NCBI GenBank assembly: GCA_022606425.2
Contig: JAHDVF020000577.1
Location: 806,001 to 870,000 of the forward strand
Origin: Lepidostoma basale
Lineage: Eukaryota > Arthropoda > Insecta > Trichoptera > Lepidostomatidae
Reading direction: 5' to 3'
DNA: 64,000 bases
The translations under genes were made by a program, and so were the position numbers. The notes under the pieces were generated by a model. That model was not told the origin of the DNA, did not search any database, and worked only from the letters and a program-made list of their open reading frames with translations. This document shows positions 41,690 to 51,256 of the stretch, in pieces (within the stretch, counting starts at the first letter, position 1; each line of letters opens with the position of its first letter).

Positions 41690-42105
41690 AATAATATATC
41701 AAAAACGCATGAGAGATGGTTCAACATTAGGAAGACAAGATACTCTCCAAAGTCAAGAGTATTTGCCTTATGAACGTACTTTCACTAATATGAAATAAGT
41801 CGATCTGTGAAGAGACCGCGTTCAGCAGATTAATTGCCCTTCCCACCGGTGTCACCAGAGGCAGGTTGGTTCTGGCGGCTGGTAGCTAAAACAATCTGTA
41901 TTGTCGCTGTCGGAGATATCTATCAGAGACAAAAAGCCGAACACTCTGCAATACGGCCGAGTTCTCGAAATATCTCCTGAGTAATCTAAAGAAACGGATT
42001 ATGAGATGCCCATCTCTTCGAAGCTGCAGAGAGTTGGTCCCAAGCATTCTCAAAGCAATACCGTGGGATAGAGCCACGGATAGCTACAATATTCTCTCAT
42101 GTAGA
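41690..42105. repeat. Family X repeat, longest copy
   Basis: 41697-41830 (aaaacgcatgagagatggtt, tctccaaagtcaagagtatt, gaagagaccgcgttc) recurs at 44500-44640. 41845-41925 (ggcaggttggttctgg, acaatctgtattgtcgctgt) recurs at 17255 and 24050 in opposite orientation. Coding origin unknown. Confidence 0.65.
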
Positions 42106-42107
42106 TA

Positions 42108-42402
42108 TAGAACGAATGGATGAGGGAGGAATGGTTAAAAAAATATATATACAAGTAGTGTGAATGGAAAAAGAAGTCAAGGAAGGCCAAGGAAAACAGA
42201 CAGACCAAATTAATCAATTTCTGAAAGGCGATCATGTTCGAAGTAGAAACAATCGACTAATGTCACGCTGTGTGAATGTAGTAGAATTGGCACGAGAATT
42301 ATGTCAGGATAGAACAGTGTGGCAGTCCATCCTTCGTACATATGGTACCCCTCCGGGGAAACGACGTGGTGGTTAGTTAGTTATTTAGTTAGTTAGTTAG
42401 AT
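42108..42402 (+). mobile_element. LINE-A 3' end
   Basis: Contains the EWMDEGGMVKK-type block, KEGQGKQTDQINQFLKGDHV, RCVNVVELARELCQDRTVWQ, the terminus (with an 8-bp insertion) and a long (GTTA)n tail. Confidence 0.85.
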
Positions 42403-42545
42403 ATTTACTTTTCATATCTTTCAAACCATAGTAAATGTTTTCTCATTAATTATAAATTCCACTCAAAATTGGAAAAAACACTGTGTTTCAGTTCATTAAA
42501 ATCTTAGTCATGAAATTACAATGTTTTAACTCCCTAAGTTTATAA
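42403..42545 (+). repeat. Z-related terminal fragment
   Basis: aattggaaaaaacactgtgt, ttcagttcattaaaatc and a decayed end related to 8885-8965. Confidence 0.45.
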
Positions 42546-42604
42546 AAATAAGTTTGTCTTGTTTTGTAGATTTTTATTTTAATGTGAATAGTTCAATTGT
42601 CTTC

Positions 42605-42850
42605 AAAATTATTATTATTATTATTATTTTGTTGAATCGCTCTTTACATCATGACAGCATAAGTTAAATCAATGTAAAGGGTATTATAGCTATCATAGTG
42701 ACTCTCGTGACATGTGATAGGTAGCTAATCTATCGCCATTTTCTCACCAGACCAAAGACAGTGTGACAATCACACTGCCCTCGCCGGGAATCGAGCCCGG
42801 AACCTTCGGGGTGGCAGTCAATGCACTTACCACTCGGTCACGAAGGTATT
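42605..42850 (-). mobile_element. SINE S with (AAT)n tail
   Basis: The reverse complement starts with a tRNA-like head (box A TGACCGAGTGGTAAG, box B GGGCTCGATTCCC), then the SINE body and a 3' part ending gagcgattcaacaaaa and (ATA)n. Shares its 3' part with 17322-17490 and its head with 49052. Confidence 0.88.
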
Positions 42851-42885
42851 AGATAATTTAATGTGTATTAGATAACTGAGGGTAC

Positions 42886-43285
42886 TATTTGCAAACCCGA
42901 CAAACTCCACCAACAATCAAAAGTGAGATATGAATTGGGTCTTATTCATAATACATTTGCACACAATTTTTATTGATTTTCAGTTTCAAATTTGGCTTCA
43001 TTCTGAAGAATTTTGCTATTAAAATATAGGGTTTGTTGCAAACATGGCAACCTCCACTTGAGTGTTGCAAAGCTGACAAACTCCAAAATGAAATTCATTA
43101 TTTTACTTTAATTATCAACATAATGATGATTATTTCATGGCTGATTACTTTTAAAATACTAACTGGTTGAGATGAAAAAAAAAATATCGTAAAAAAGCGC
43201 ATTTTATTAGCCTATCAGTTTTTTGCGATTTACTCAAAAAATCTAATGATGGAGTTAGCCAGGTTTGCAAATAATACCTTCAACT
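42886..43285. mobile_element. MITE M4
   Basis: Terminal inverted repeats of about 35 bp: gagggtactatttgcaaacc at the left and, reversed, gaaggtattatttgcaaacc at the right, both followed by aactccaYca. attagataact occurs on both sides, but the flank is itself repetitive, so the target duplication is ambiguous. Confidence 0.75.
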
Positions 43286-43834
43286 GTATATTAGATAACT
43301 TTAATGTGTATTAAAGAATACATGGGATATATGGCATATAGGCACCATAAACCCTTGTTACGCCCCTGACTGAGAGCAATGTTATGGAAACTGACGTCAT
43401 AAAAAATAATTTAGACATTTGGATATGTTATTCGAATGTCGGAATGGCGGCATTTATATGGAAGTCCGGAGAGCGTGATAATTAAATTATAAGGAGTACC
43501 TCTCACTAAACACTTGTATTGTATTTATTTCTTTTTTCTTTGTATCATTTAATATATCAAAGGAAGTTAAGATCTTATAGTGACATACAATTGATGTTGG
43601 GCGAGTCGTGAATTATCATAATAAAAATTAAAACATTTCCTCAGTGTTAAATACATATTTTAATGCTTTTTGTAAATTAGTATTTTTCGCACTTCATTAA
43701 AATTATTTTATTCTCTAATCAACTAACCAGACATGGCTATAATATATATTTTTTATTAATACTATGACGATACGTGATAATTTATCTGTTAGTAAAAAAA
43801 ATATTTTATTTCCATAAAATATAATTCATTGTTT
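43286..43834. other. No recognisable feature
   Basis: Single-copy AT-rich sequence. Confidence 0.4.
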
Positions 43835-44060
43835 CTTGTACAATGATGAAAAGATGTAAATTAAATTTATATTAATGAAAACGACTATTTTCTAGTAGGT
43901 TTATTAAATTTTATGGTTTATTATAAAATATGTCTCACCTTGCTAGACTATCATAATAAAACATTTGGTAATAACACACCCTAACGAGGCAAAACATATC
44001 AGTCCTATAAAATAAGTATGTTTTTTTTAACAATACTGTAAATATTTCGCCTTGCTAAGG
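43835..44060. repeat. Family F foldback, decayed
   Basis: Left end tcattgtttcttgtacaatg and arm aaaacgactattttctag, a TTGGTAA-type box near 43970 and an incomplete right arm. Confidence 0.6.
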
Positions 44061-44339
44061 CATTATTATATAAATATGTCATTCACATTAAAAAATATCA
44101 AATTATATAAAAATTCAAAGTTATTTTTGTTTACCATAGATGGCGCCTAGGTCAAATTCTTTCTTTATCATGCGCACATCACTTGCGTTGTAGCGTGTCA
44201 TATTTTTAAAATTCAAACTCAGTGTCAAATATCATTTAGTATATAGTTTATCGAAAATACGAATATCGAAAAAACGTCTGTCGGGTCCGCTAGTTAAGTA
44301 TAAATATATTGATTAAAAGTAAATTTACAAGAATTATTA
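44061..44339. other. Unassigned
   Basis: AT-rich; a 44060-44090 fragment with ttcgccttgctaaggcatta belongs to F. Rest unique. Confidence 0.35.
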
Positions 44340-44400
44340 TAATATACAATATTTTATGGGAGTGACATGTTTCGCCTTTCGACATAATCGTATGTCATAC
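44340..44400. repeat. Family F fragment
   Basis: ttttatgggagtgacatgtt tcgcc and a degenerate box follow F. Confidence 0.55.
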
Positions 44401-44454
44401 ATTACATAATCAAATCAAATCAGGTAATTAACTCAAAAGAAATTACAAACAGCA

Positions 44455-44650
44455 AAATGTTTAAGGCATCTATTGAGTACAGTTCAAATATTATAAAAAT
44501 ACAACATAATACCAGGAACGCATTAGAGATGGTTCGAAGATACTTTCTAAAGTCAAGAGTATTTGTCCCCTGTACGTACCTTCACTAATATGAAAGACGT
44601 CAATCTCCGAATAGACCGCGTTCCGCATAATGCCCTATTAAGGCAGAACT
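44455..44650 (+). repeat. Family X repeat
   Basis: gcattagagatggttcgaag, aaagtcaagagtatttgtcc and gaatagaccgcgttccgc match 41697-41830. Confidence 0.7.
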
Positions 44651-45009
44651 TGTACTATTGAGTATTTCATTTTCTGAAAGATATTAGGAAACTTATTGCT
44701 GGTGTGTTTTCTTGTGCGATTTTCGATTTCATTTTACAATGCATATATTGGACATCAATCAAATGCAGTTTAATATTCACTATCAACTTATCTGCGGCCG
44801 AAACATATTTACATTACTGTTATCGGTGGTAAATGCTTCATCATTTATGTGTGCATATCGATATTGGTAACGAGATATATGGATTTATCGATAAAACAAT
44901 CGTAATTTAAAACCTCGCAGATTTCGTTTTATATGTGGGGCTACTGAGTCATATACTTAGCAATGCATCGTATCATAATTCTTGTGTAATCACATTGAAC
45001 ATATTGAAC
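44651..45009. other. No recognisable feature
   Basis: Unique AT-rich sequence. Confidence 0.4.
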
Positions 45010-45180
45010 TGAGCTCAAGAGTAATAAAACTAATTGTATTCAATAAAACATCTTTGACAGAAAGAGTCACGAACGAAGAAGTACTGCATGCAGCAAATGA
45101 CAAAATTAGAAAGACATTATTTACTCTAAAGTACATTAAACTTGAATACTTCGGGCACGTTATAAGAAAAGAGAATACGA
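45010..45180 (+). mobile_element. LINE-H fragment
   Basis: Part of frame 44982-45212 reads SLTERVTNEEVLHAANDK then LFTLKYIKLEYFGHVIRKEN, the block order of LINEs with an RVTNEEVL and LEYFGH motif after the palm. It is cut by an F repeat at 45180. Confidence 0.75.
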
Positions 45181-45385
45181 ATGAAAACGTCTGTTTTCTA
45201 GAAATTTTTTAATATTTTATATGAATGATATGTTTCACCAGTCTAAGGCATTATCAAATGTTTGTATCAGAGCAAATGACTTAGACAGGCGAAACATGTC
45301 ATTCACATATAATATTATATTATATTATATTATATAATAAAACTTCTAGAAAACAGACGTTTTCATTCGCATATTTTATTTAATA
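45181..45385. repeat. Family F foldback with (TTATA)n expansion
   Basis: Both arms present (aaaacgtctgttttctagaa and its inverse), opposed TTGATAA-type boxes at about 45225-45260 and a degenerate right one, and a microsatellite (ttata)n at 45310-45340 in the right arm. Confidence 0.85.
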
Positions 45386-45389
45386 TTGA

Positions 45390-45735
45390 TATACTTAGGA
45401 AATAGAAAAACTTTGTTTAATCCACTATTTATTAAAAAATATTTTAAAAAACACGACATGTTTCGGAGGATACCCTCCATCTTCAGGTGTAAAAATATAA
45501 TAAAAACTAAACAAAGAAAGGCTAATAAAAAACTCAACTCAAATTCAAGTTTAAAAATGAACCTGGGCTATTTGTTATAAGTAGGTACTAACAATTATTT
45601 TTTAACAGTTAGAACTAATAAATAATATTCAATAATATTTTTTTAATAAATAGTGGATTAAACAAAGTTTTTCAATTTCCTAAGTATATTACTATGGAAT
45701 TCCACAGTGTTAATGCCTTAGCGTTCAATAAGTTT
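45390..45735 (-). repeat. Family Z repeat with inverted ends
   Basis: 45398-45445 and 45630-45695 are inverted copies of the aaactttgtttaatccacta segment. The right side continues to the conserved Z terminus (tatggaattccacagtgtta). It contains the complete hammerhead-like motif at 45451-45490. Confidence 0.88.
45451..45490 (-). ncRNA. Candidate type I hammerhead ribozyme, complete core
   Basis: Minus strand order: ACAC (stem I), CTGAAGA, an unpaired T, GGAGG / GTAT loop / CCTCC (stem II), GAA, ACATGT (stem III, self-complementary), C (cleavage nucleotide), GTGT (stem I partner). Every invariant hammerhead residue is present. The very short palindromic stem III is the arrangement known from Penelope-like elements and retrozymes, where cleavage is thought to work in dimers. 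Odd: one extra nucleotide before stem II. Confidence 0.62.
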
Positions 45736-45785
45736 ATTTAATATAGAGTTTTACAGCATTGTTCAAGAAACAATAAATAAGGAAA
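45736..45785. repeat. Family F end
   Basis: agagttttacagcattgttc and aagaaacaataaata, the conserved F terminus. Confidence 0.7.
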
Positions 45786-46654
45786 GAGAAATATAAAACG
45801 CTGCTTTCCAATGTATAATTGAAAGAAAATAAAGTGTCGGAAGAAGAAGAAAATCATAATTATAAAAAAAACCTTCGAGAATGATTCACTTTAACATAAT
45901 ATCCTTGTTTTTTATCGAAAGTAAAAATAGCCAAAAGATATCCAACCTCCGATAACATAATAATTAGACTAATTTGTATAGTGCCGTTTTCTTTAGTACA
46001 TAACTCACCTCAAGGGCGATTCTACTGCTTCCACATTTTTCTTTATTTCGACAGTGACCGATTTCGCCACGCTCGCTGGCATCGACAGACTGGTGACACT
46101 GTTATTAACTTGCTCCTTTATATATCTACAGAAGTACAAGAAGAAGAAGAGCACTAAAGTTTTGAATTCATTTATTTAAAGCTTTGATTATTCAAATATC
46201 AACCTGTTTTCACTTCGTCCTGATGAAAGTTTTTATAAACATACCATCAAATAAGTATTAGTTCAAAATTACTAATAATGCTTATTTTCATGTTCATTTT
46301 TAAACTATAGACAACTGTTAGTTCTGACAATGTGCGTAGCCCTAACTGAAAGACTGTTTACGTGGATTATCTGACAATCGACAACAGATACTTTTAAAAA
46401 AGGAACTGAAGCAATTATTGTAAACAGAAATCATAGACAAAAATTCCTCCGCGTCAGAAGAATTTCAACTTTATCCGATTATTTATTTTTATGTTAACTC
46501 CGTCCCGTGACACTTGACATAAAAAGGTTCAAAATGAAACCTAAGCTTGCCTACAAAGCTAAAATAAAGATGAAATCCCTTCATATGCCTCCTATCTCAG
46601 GGGTATAGAACCTTTTTGACAATGCCAACCTTAAAATTAAAATATCTCAAATTT
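45786..46654. other. Mostly single-copy; possible hAT end at 46600
   Basis: 46020-46160 is GC-richer and ends in a (GAA)n run, so it may be a LINE tail. caggggtatagaaccttttt at 46598 resembles a hAT end. No firm call. Confidence 0.35.
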
Positions 46655-46761
46655 TTTATATCGATGAAAAAGTCTGTTTTCTAGAAGTTTCATATGTTTT
46701 GTGGAAGTGACATGTTCCAGCAATGCGAAACATGTCACTATTATTGTTCAAGAAACAGTTT
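46655..46761. repeat. Family F, internally deleted
   Basis: Left arm (aaaagtctgttttctagaag, tgacatgtt) and the start of an inverted arm (gcgaaacatgtcac), then tgttcaagaaacag. Confidence 0.65.
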
Positions 46762-47150
46762 AACTAACTAACTAACCATCACGCCGTTTCCCCGGTTTTT
46801 TTTCATATTTCATACCCAATTTAAACATTTATACTTTGTTCTACTATACTTTTTAACCGATCGCGAAAATTTAGATTTTTTGATTTAAAACACGTCTTAA
46901 TGCGCCCTTGAGGTGACTATATTACAAAAACGGCGCTTTAAAAGTTAGCATATTATTATTATTATTATTATCGCCACATTGTTCTATCCTGACATAACTC
47001 TCGCGCCTCTTCTACATTCACACATCGTGACATGCACGCTCGTCGATTGTTCCTACTTCGAACATGGCCGCCTTTCAGTAATTAATTAATTTGGTCATGC
47101 TATGTCTTCCTTGGCCTTTCTCGACTTCTTTTTCCATTTTTTTTCTTTCT
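46762..47150 (-). mobile_element. LINE-A 3' end split by a LINE-D 3' end
   Basis: Tail and terminus at 46762-46794, then a 180-bp interruption, then continuation at 46976-47150 (atgcacgctcgtcgattg, ttggtcatgctatgtcttcc). The flow of blocks on both sides shows one original LINE-A. Confidence 0.8.
46795..46975 (+). mobile_element. LINE-D 3' UTR inserted in LINE-A
   Basis: aaaacacgtcttaatgcgcc, cttgaggtgactatatt, cggcgctttaaaagttagca and (TTA)n match LINE-D at 5563-5700. Confidence 0.8.
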
Positions 47151-47559
47151 TTTTTTTCATAAAAAAAGAAAAAACATTGAATATTCTTTATCATAATTGT
47201 ATTGCCTCTTAGAAATTAAAATACAAAAAATATTACCAGAAACGACTCATAAATGTATACTATTTTAGTATTTATGCAGTGTGCGGTTTTTGTTTCAAGT
47301 GGATGTTTTTTGTTTTAATTTTTAATTTAAAAAAAAACTATTTCATTCGATATGAATATTTTATTAGTCGGTTAAAATATTATATGATCTTTACCATAAT
47401 ATAATATTCCATTCATAAAACTATAGACCACATAATCACATTAAAACTTAAATTATGTTTCATTGTTTCATTTGAAAGTAATTATATAAAAAACATACCT
47501 TGCATTAGATTAATGTTATAAAATCTGCTTTACTCTAAAATGTAACAATATTCCTTATT
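47151..47559. other. AT-rich, no feature
   Basis: A T-rich/A-rich palindromic patch at 47140-47175, probably slippage. Nothing else. Confidence 0.4.
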
Positions 47560-47800
47560 TATTGCTTCTTGAACAATGATGTACAACTCCATATTCAATA
47601 ATTAATACGAACATATTATTTTAAATTATCATAAAATATGTATTATATTTTATTGGAAGAACATGTCTCACCTTGCTAAAGCATTATCAATTGTCCTATA
47701 CATTTGATAATGCCTTATCAAGGCGAAACACGTCATTACATTTATAATGAAATTTATAGAAAAGAGACGATTTCATTTGTATTATTTAAAAATATTCCAA
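47560..47800. repeat. Family F foldback
   Basis: End motif tgcttcttgaacaatgatgt, arm remnants and two opposed TTGATAA-type boxes (47665-47697 minus, 47704-47734 plus). The plus box is the cleanest member of its type. Confidence 0.82.
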
Positions 47801-48199
47801 TACATATTTATTTTAAAATTTGGAACTTGCTAAGGAAATATGTAGATGTTTTTTTAAGGTTCATTTCCCCTGTAGCCCTTCTATCCCAGGCTGGGGTGAA
47901 TCATAACCATTTGTTATGGTCTTATGAAATAAAACTTGGTAACATAATCCCACATTCAAAATCTGACACCTTGGCTGGATGCGCTTAATAAAGGAGCGTG
48001 TTTCTGATATTCACGTTTTCATTTTAATAACTCCGCCTCCCTTGTTCCGCCAACCTCAAATCTACCTCAGATCCTAAATATCCACACGTGCTTCCTGAGA
48101 ACTGACAAAGTAAAAACATAATTTTTCCTCTTACAATTATTTATTGTTTAAAAACGTCTTAATTACTATTTACAACAATTGAAATAAAATTGTTATAGC
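47801..48199. other. No recognisable feature
   Basis: Single-copy sequence. 47870-47990 is slightly GC-richer. Confidence 0.4.
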
Positions 48200-48600
48200 T
48201 TTTCTTTTTCTCGGCACTACATCCCGGTGTGAGACTTCATCATCATCATCATCAGCCGTCTGTCATCCACTGCTGAATGTAGGCCTCTCTCAAAGCACGC
48301 CACCGCCCCCTATCCATTGCCGCTCCCATCCATCTATGTCCAGCAATCCTCTTCAGATCGTCGGTCCATCGGGCAGGGGGACGTCCATCGTGTGAGACTT
48401 AGCCTCCTGCAAAACATTCCTCCACTGACCCCTATCCTTGCCCATCTATCTCCATTCTCAATTTTTTTCTAATTTCTCCCAGTCCTCTTCCACGCAGTCC
48501 ACCCATATTTTTCTTGGTCTGCCTCTCGGTCTTTTCGCGCGGCACCCATCAGGACAAAATTTTCGGTGCCGCCTCATGAAAAATATATGATCTAAGTAAA
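48200..48600 (-). mobile_element. LINE-F C-terminal remnant, split by LINE-G
   Basis: Minus strand: MRRHRKFCPDGCRAKRPRGR, PRKIWVDCVEEDWEKLEKN, KDRGQWRNVLQEAKSHT, then after the interruption G-M-CREKEK with a short GA-rich tail. Homologous to 18865-19145. Confidence 0.82.
48238..48389 (-). mobile_element. LINE-G 3' end, nested, with 11-bp duplication
   Basis: 152 bp with an (ATG)n tail (catcatcatcatcatc on the plus strand) preceded by LREAYIQQWMTDG-type codons, an RTE-like terminus. Flanked by gtgtgagactt on both sides (48227-48237 and 48390-48400). It interrupts the LINE-F frame exactly at this site. Confidence 0.93.
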
Positions 48601-48784
48601 CTAAACTTAGTTTGTATTTTTTACCTTAAATTTTTTTATGTGGGCTCATTTAAAAACCAATCAAATAAAGAATGCACAAAAGCTCTCACAAATCTGTTTA
48701 TGGATTCAGTCTATTTATTCTTTATGACTTTAGAACCAAATTTTTAAATATGTTTTATTTCGTCTAAAACAAACTCAGGTTTAC
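48601..48784. other. AT-rich spacer
   Basis: Nothing recognised. Confidence 0.4.
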
Positions 48785-49051
48785 TATGCACTCCAATCAA
48801 GACCACAATTATATAATAATAATAGCAAAAATTCGGATATCATCAAGAAAGAGTACGAGAATATATTTAATACAAGTGAGCGAGAGAGGAATACTTCTTC
48901 GAATTTTGTTCTGATTCTGAATTTAATTTTTAATTTTGTTCCGATAATTGTTGTATTACAGAAGTGTAGAAAACAAAATGAGTACAATTTGGTATTGTTA
49001 AAAAAAAATAATTTACGTTAAAAGTTCCAACTACTGATTACGATTGTACAG
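48785..49051 (-). repeat. Family Y repeat, copy 1
   Basis: Reverse of 54408-54790: shared blocks include aagaaagagtacgagaatat, gaggaatacttc and gattacgattgtacagtga. Confidence 0.75.
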
Positions 49052-49251
49052 TGACGACTTTGGCGGCTGAGTGGTAAGAGCTCTGACTTCCATTCCGAAG
49101 GTTCCGAGTTCGATCCCCGGCGATGGCAGTGTGATTGTCACACGGTCTTTGGTCTGGTGTAGAATTCTCGTGACTATAAAATGGCAATATATTGGCTACC
49201 TATCACATGTCATAAGAATCAATATAATAGCTAAAAAATAAATATATACAG
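49052..49251 (+). mobile_element. SINE S, 5' part (resumes at 51211)
   Basis: tRNA-like head with box A (TGGCGGCTGAGTGGTAAGAG) and box B (GAGTTCGATCCCC), then the SINE body to atatacag. It is split here by a DNA transposon; the 3' end taattgggttcaaacg continues at 51219. Head suggests a Pol III promoter; it is not an isolated tRNA gene because the body continues as in the other SINE copies. Confidence 0.9.
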
Positions 49252-51210
49252 TAGGGTGTCCCTTATATGGGCAAAAAAATTTTTTTTTGGATTATTGAAA
49301 CGCATACCCCCTAATTATGTTTAATAGTCTACTAGTTACTGAAATACAGAATTTCAACTTCCTACGTTAATTCTAACCCGTGCCGACTTGCCCTCAAAGT
49401 TTAAGAAAATAGGTGATTTAAGTGTCTCTTAAATGTAGTTGTAGATGATCACATAAAACCACTATGTTAGATAAATATTGATGAAAACACATATTTATAT
49501 AATGTTCTTCTTGTAATCATCAAAAAAGATCCAAATTTATATTTATTTACTTGGATATTTCCTCTTCAAAATCTCTTTTTTTACAGTCTGGGTAAATTTT
49601 TCTATGTTCTTGCACACAACATAATATGAACTGCTTATGTTCTTCATCTGCGGTAGTCAAACCATGAAAGTCTGTCATAAGATTAACAGCTCTTTCAGCT
49701 GTGTCATTTACTGCTTTTAAGCTAGTAACCTTCTTTTTAACTTCCACAAACGCCGCGCTGTCTTTCTATGAAAATACAATTTCTTTAAGGAAATTACTAT
49801 CATGTTTTAGTTGTGAAAATAAATCTTTTCTCTTTACAGAAACAAAATAACTCAAATATTTCCATAAAACAAGAGTTTTGTAGTACCTATAAATAAAACA
49901 AATTAGTTCTAAATTAAATACCAGATTAAACACTACTTACGTACCATATAGAGAGCCAGACATCTGTTCCTTCGATGGAACATATCTCTTTCCCGATTCA
50001 CCAAAACTTTATTTTTGTAAGTTTTCTACAAGGTCTGCTCATCAACGTTGTCATCAAAAATTAAAAGGACGGCTATTTCCTCTTACAAGTCCACAAATGT
50101 TGACCTAACTTGTTTAAAGCCGCTTTGGAAATCGTCAACTTCTTCGTAATCTTTTAAGGTCTTTAAAAAACAAAAATCTTCATTTGGAGCTTTTATCGCC
50201 AAACTACATTCAAGCCAGGGCTTTACATAAACTGACACAATAAATAAACAAACATCTGGTAAAGCTTGTTTGTTCTTTGCGCACATTTTAAACTGGGACT
50301 GCAGCAAACGTATTTTTAAGGAGTAAATAGCTCTTGCCATCCATCGTGCTTGATGCATTGGGCCAGCAGGTCTGTTTATTTTATTTACATTGCCTCCACC
50401 CAGAAAAACAATAGCATGCTCAATATGAGTTCCCTATAATCATCTCGTACAATCGATTTTGCGATTCAAACGCACTTTTGAGCAGCAGTTCTTATATATG
50501 ATGGCGGCCAGCAAAGAATAACAAACCTCCTTCTAGTTTTTGCACACAAGCTCCGTTTTAAGTATCCTGTATATGATGCTGTCGTATCATAGCACATTCA
50601 AGAGCATCGGCGTGTGCGGTATCGAATAAATGATCTAATTCAAGTTGAAAGTTCTCTTCGCGGCGCCTATGTTAGTCCTGAATCTTCTTGCTATTTTTTG
50701 CAGTTCTCGTCAGACCTGATAAAGCTCCACTAACTTCTTAACATAATTACGAACAGCTCTGGTAGGTATTCTAGCCTTTTTTCAGAATATATTGGACTCC
50801 AGAATGACAAGATTTGCGCTTTCATTAACAGTCAAATTAACTTCACGTATTTTGAAAAATAGAACTGCGAGAACTTGAAGATTAGATAGCTGTTTGCACC
50901 TGTTATTTGATGATTTACTTCACCAACCAAGAAAATACTTTTTTAATTGCTTCTTAGTTCTACTGACATCTTCGAAATATAAAACAATCCATGGTTCCTA
51001 CCCGACAAGCCGAAACTAAATGCTAATAACAACGACAACGCGCCGCTCCTGTGACGCAATTTGTATGGGACATCTTTGCGCGCAAGTCGGCACGGGTTAC
51101 ACTGTTCCGAATAAGGAAAAAAATTGGTTTCGGATGTTTTAGGCCCAAATGAATAAAATAATAGCCTATGCATTGTAAAATTAAAACTTTGAAAAATAAG
51201 GGACACCCTA
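49252..51210 (-). mobile_element. DNA transposon T, 8-bp target duplication
   Basis: Terminal inverted repeats TAGGGTGTCCCTTAT at both ends, flanked by atatacag (49244-49251 and 51211-51218). Length 1,959 bp. Minus-strand coding remnants. The superfamily is unassigned: the ends are not hAT-like (no CAG start), although an 8-bp duplication would fit hAT or P. Confidence 0.93.
49547..50460 (-). pseudogene. Transposon T protein, C-terminal half, broken
   Basis: Two minus frames. 50083-50358 gives HQARWMARAIYSLKIRLLQS then LPDVCLFIVSVYVKPWLECS and FCFLKTLKDYEEVDDFQSGF; 49547-49747 gives TSLKAVNDTAERAVNLMTDF then EEHKQFILCCVQEHRKIYPD and CKKRDFEEE. I recall the same pair of blocks (a G-MHHARWM block, later an NDTAERGV block) from uncharacterised arthropod and cnidarian proteins, which would fit a transposase family. 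Stops and shifts separate the two parts. The N-terminal half (50461-51206) is too broken to read with confidence; frame 50943-51206 overlaps the terminal repeat. Confidence 0.7.
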
Positions 51211-51256
51211 ATATACAGTAATTGGGTTCAAACGACCTGTTGTATGCAAAAAAAAA
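51211..51256 (+). mobile_element. SINE S, 3' end
   Basis: atatacag duplication, then taattgggttcaaacgac and an A-rich tail. Completes 49052-49251. Confidence 0.88.

Noticed and set aside
42886..43285. A 12-bp target duplication (attagataact) for MITE M4
   Set aside because: The flank contains tandem attagataa copies already, so the repeat cannot be assigned to the insertion.
46205..46240. CTGATGAAAG as a hammerhead core
   Set aside because: No following hairpin, GAA or cleavage triplet within reach.
49052..49130. A tRNA gene with A and B boxes
   Set aside because: The box-bearing stretch continues into a body shared with copies at 28975 and 42605, so it is the head of a SINE. No intact cloverleaf was traced.
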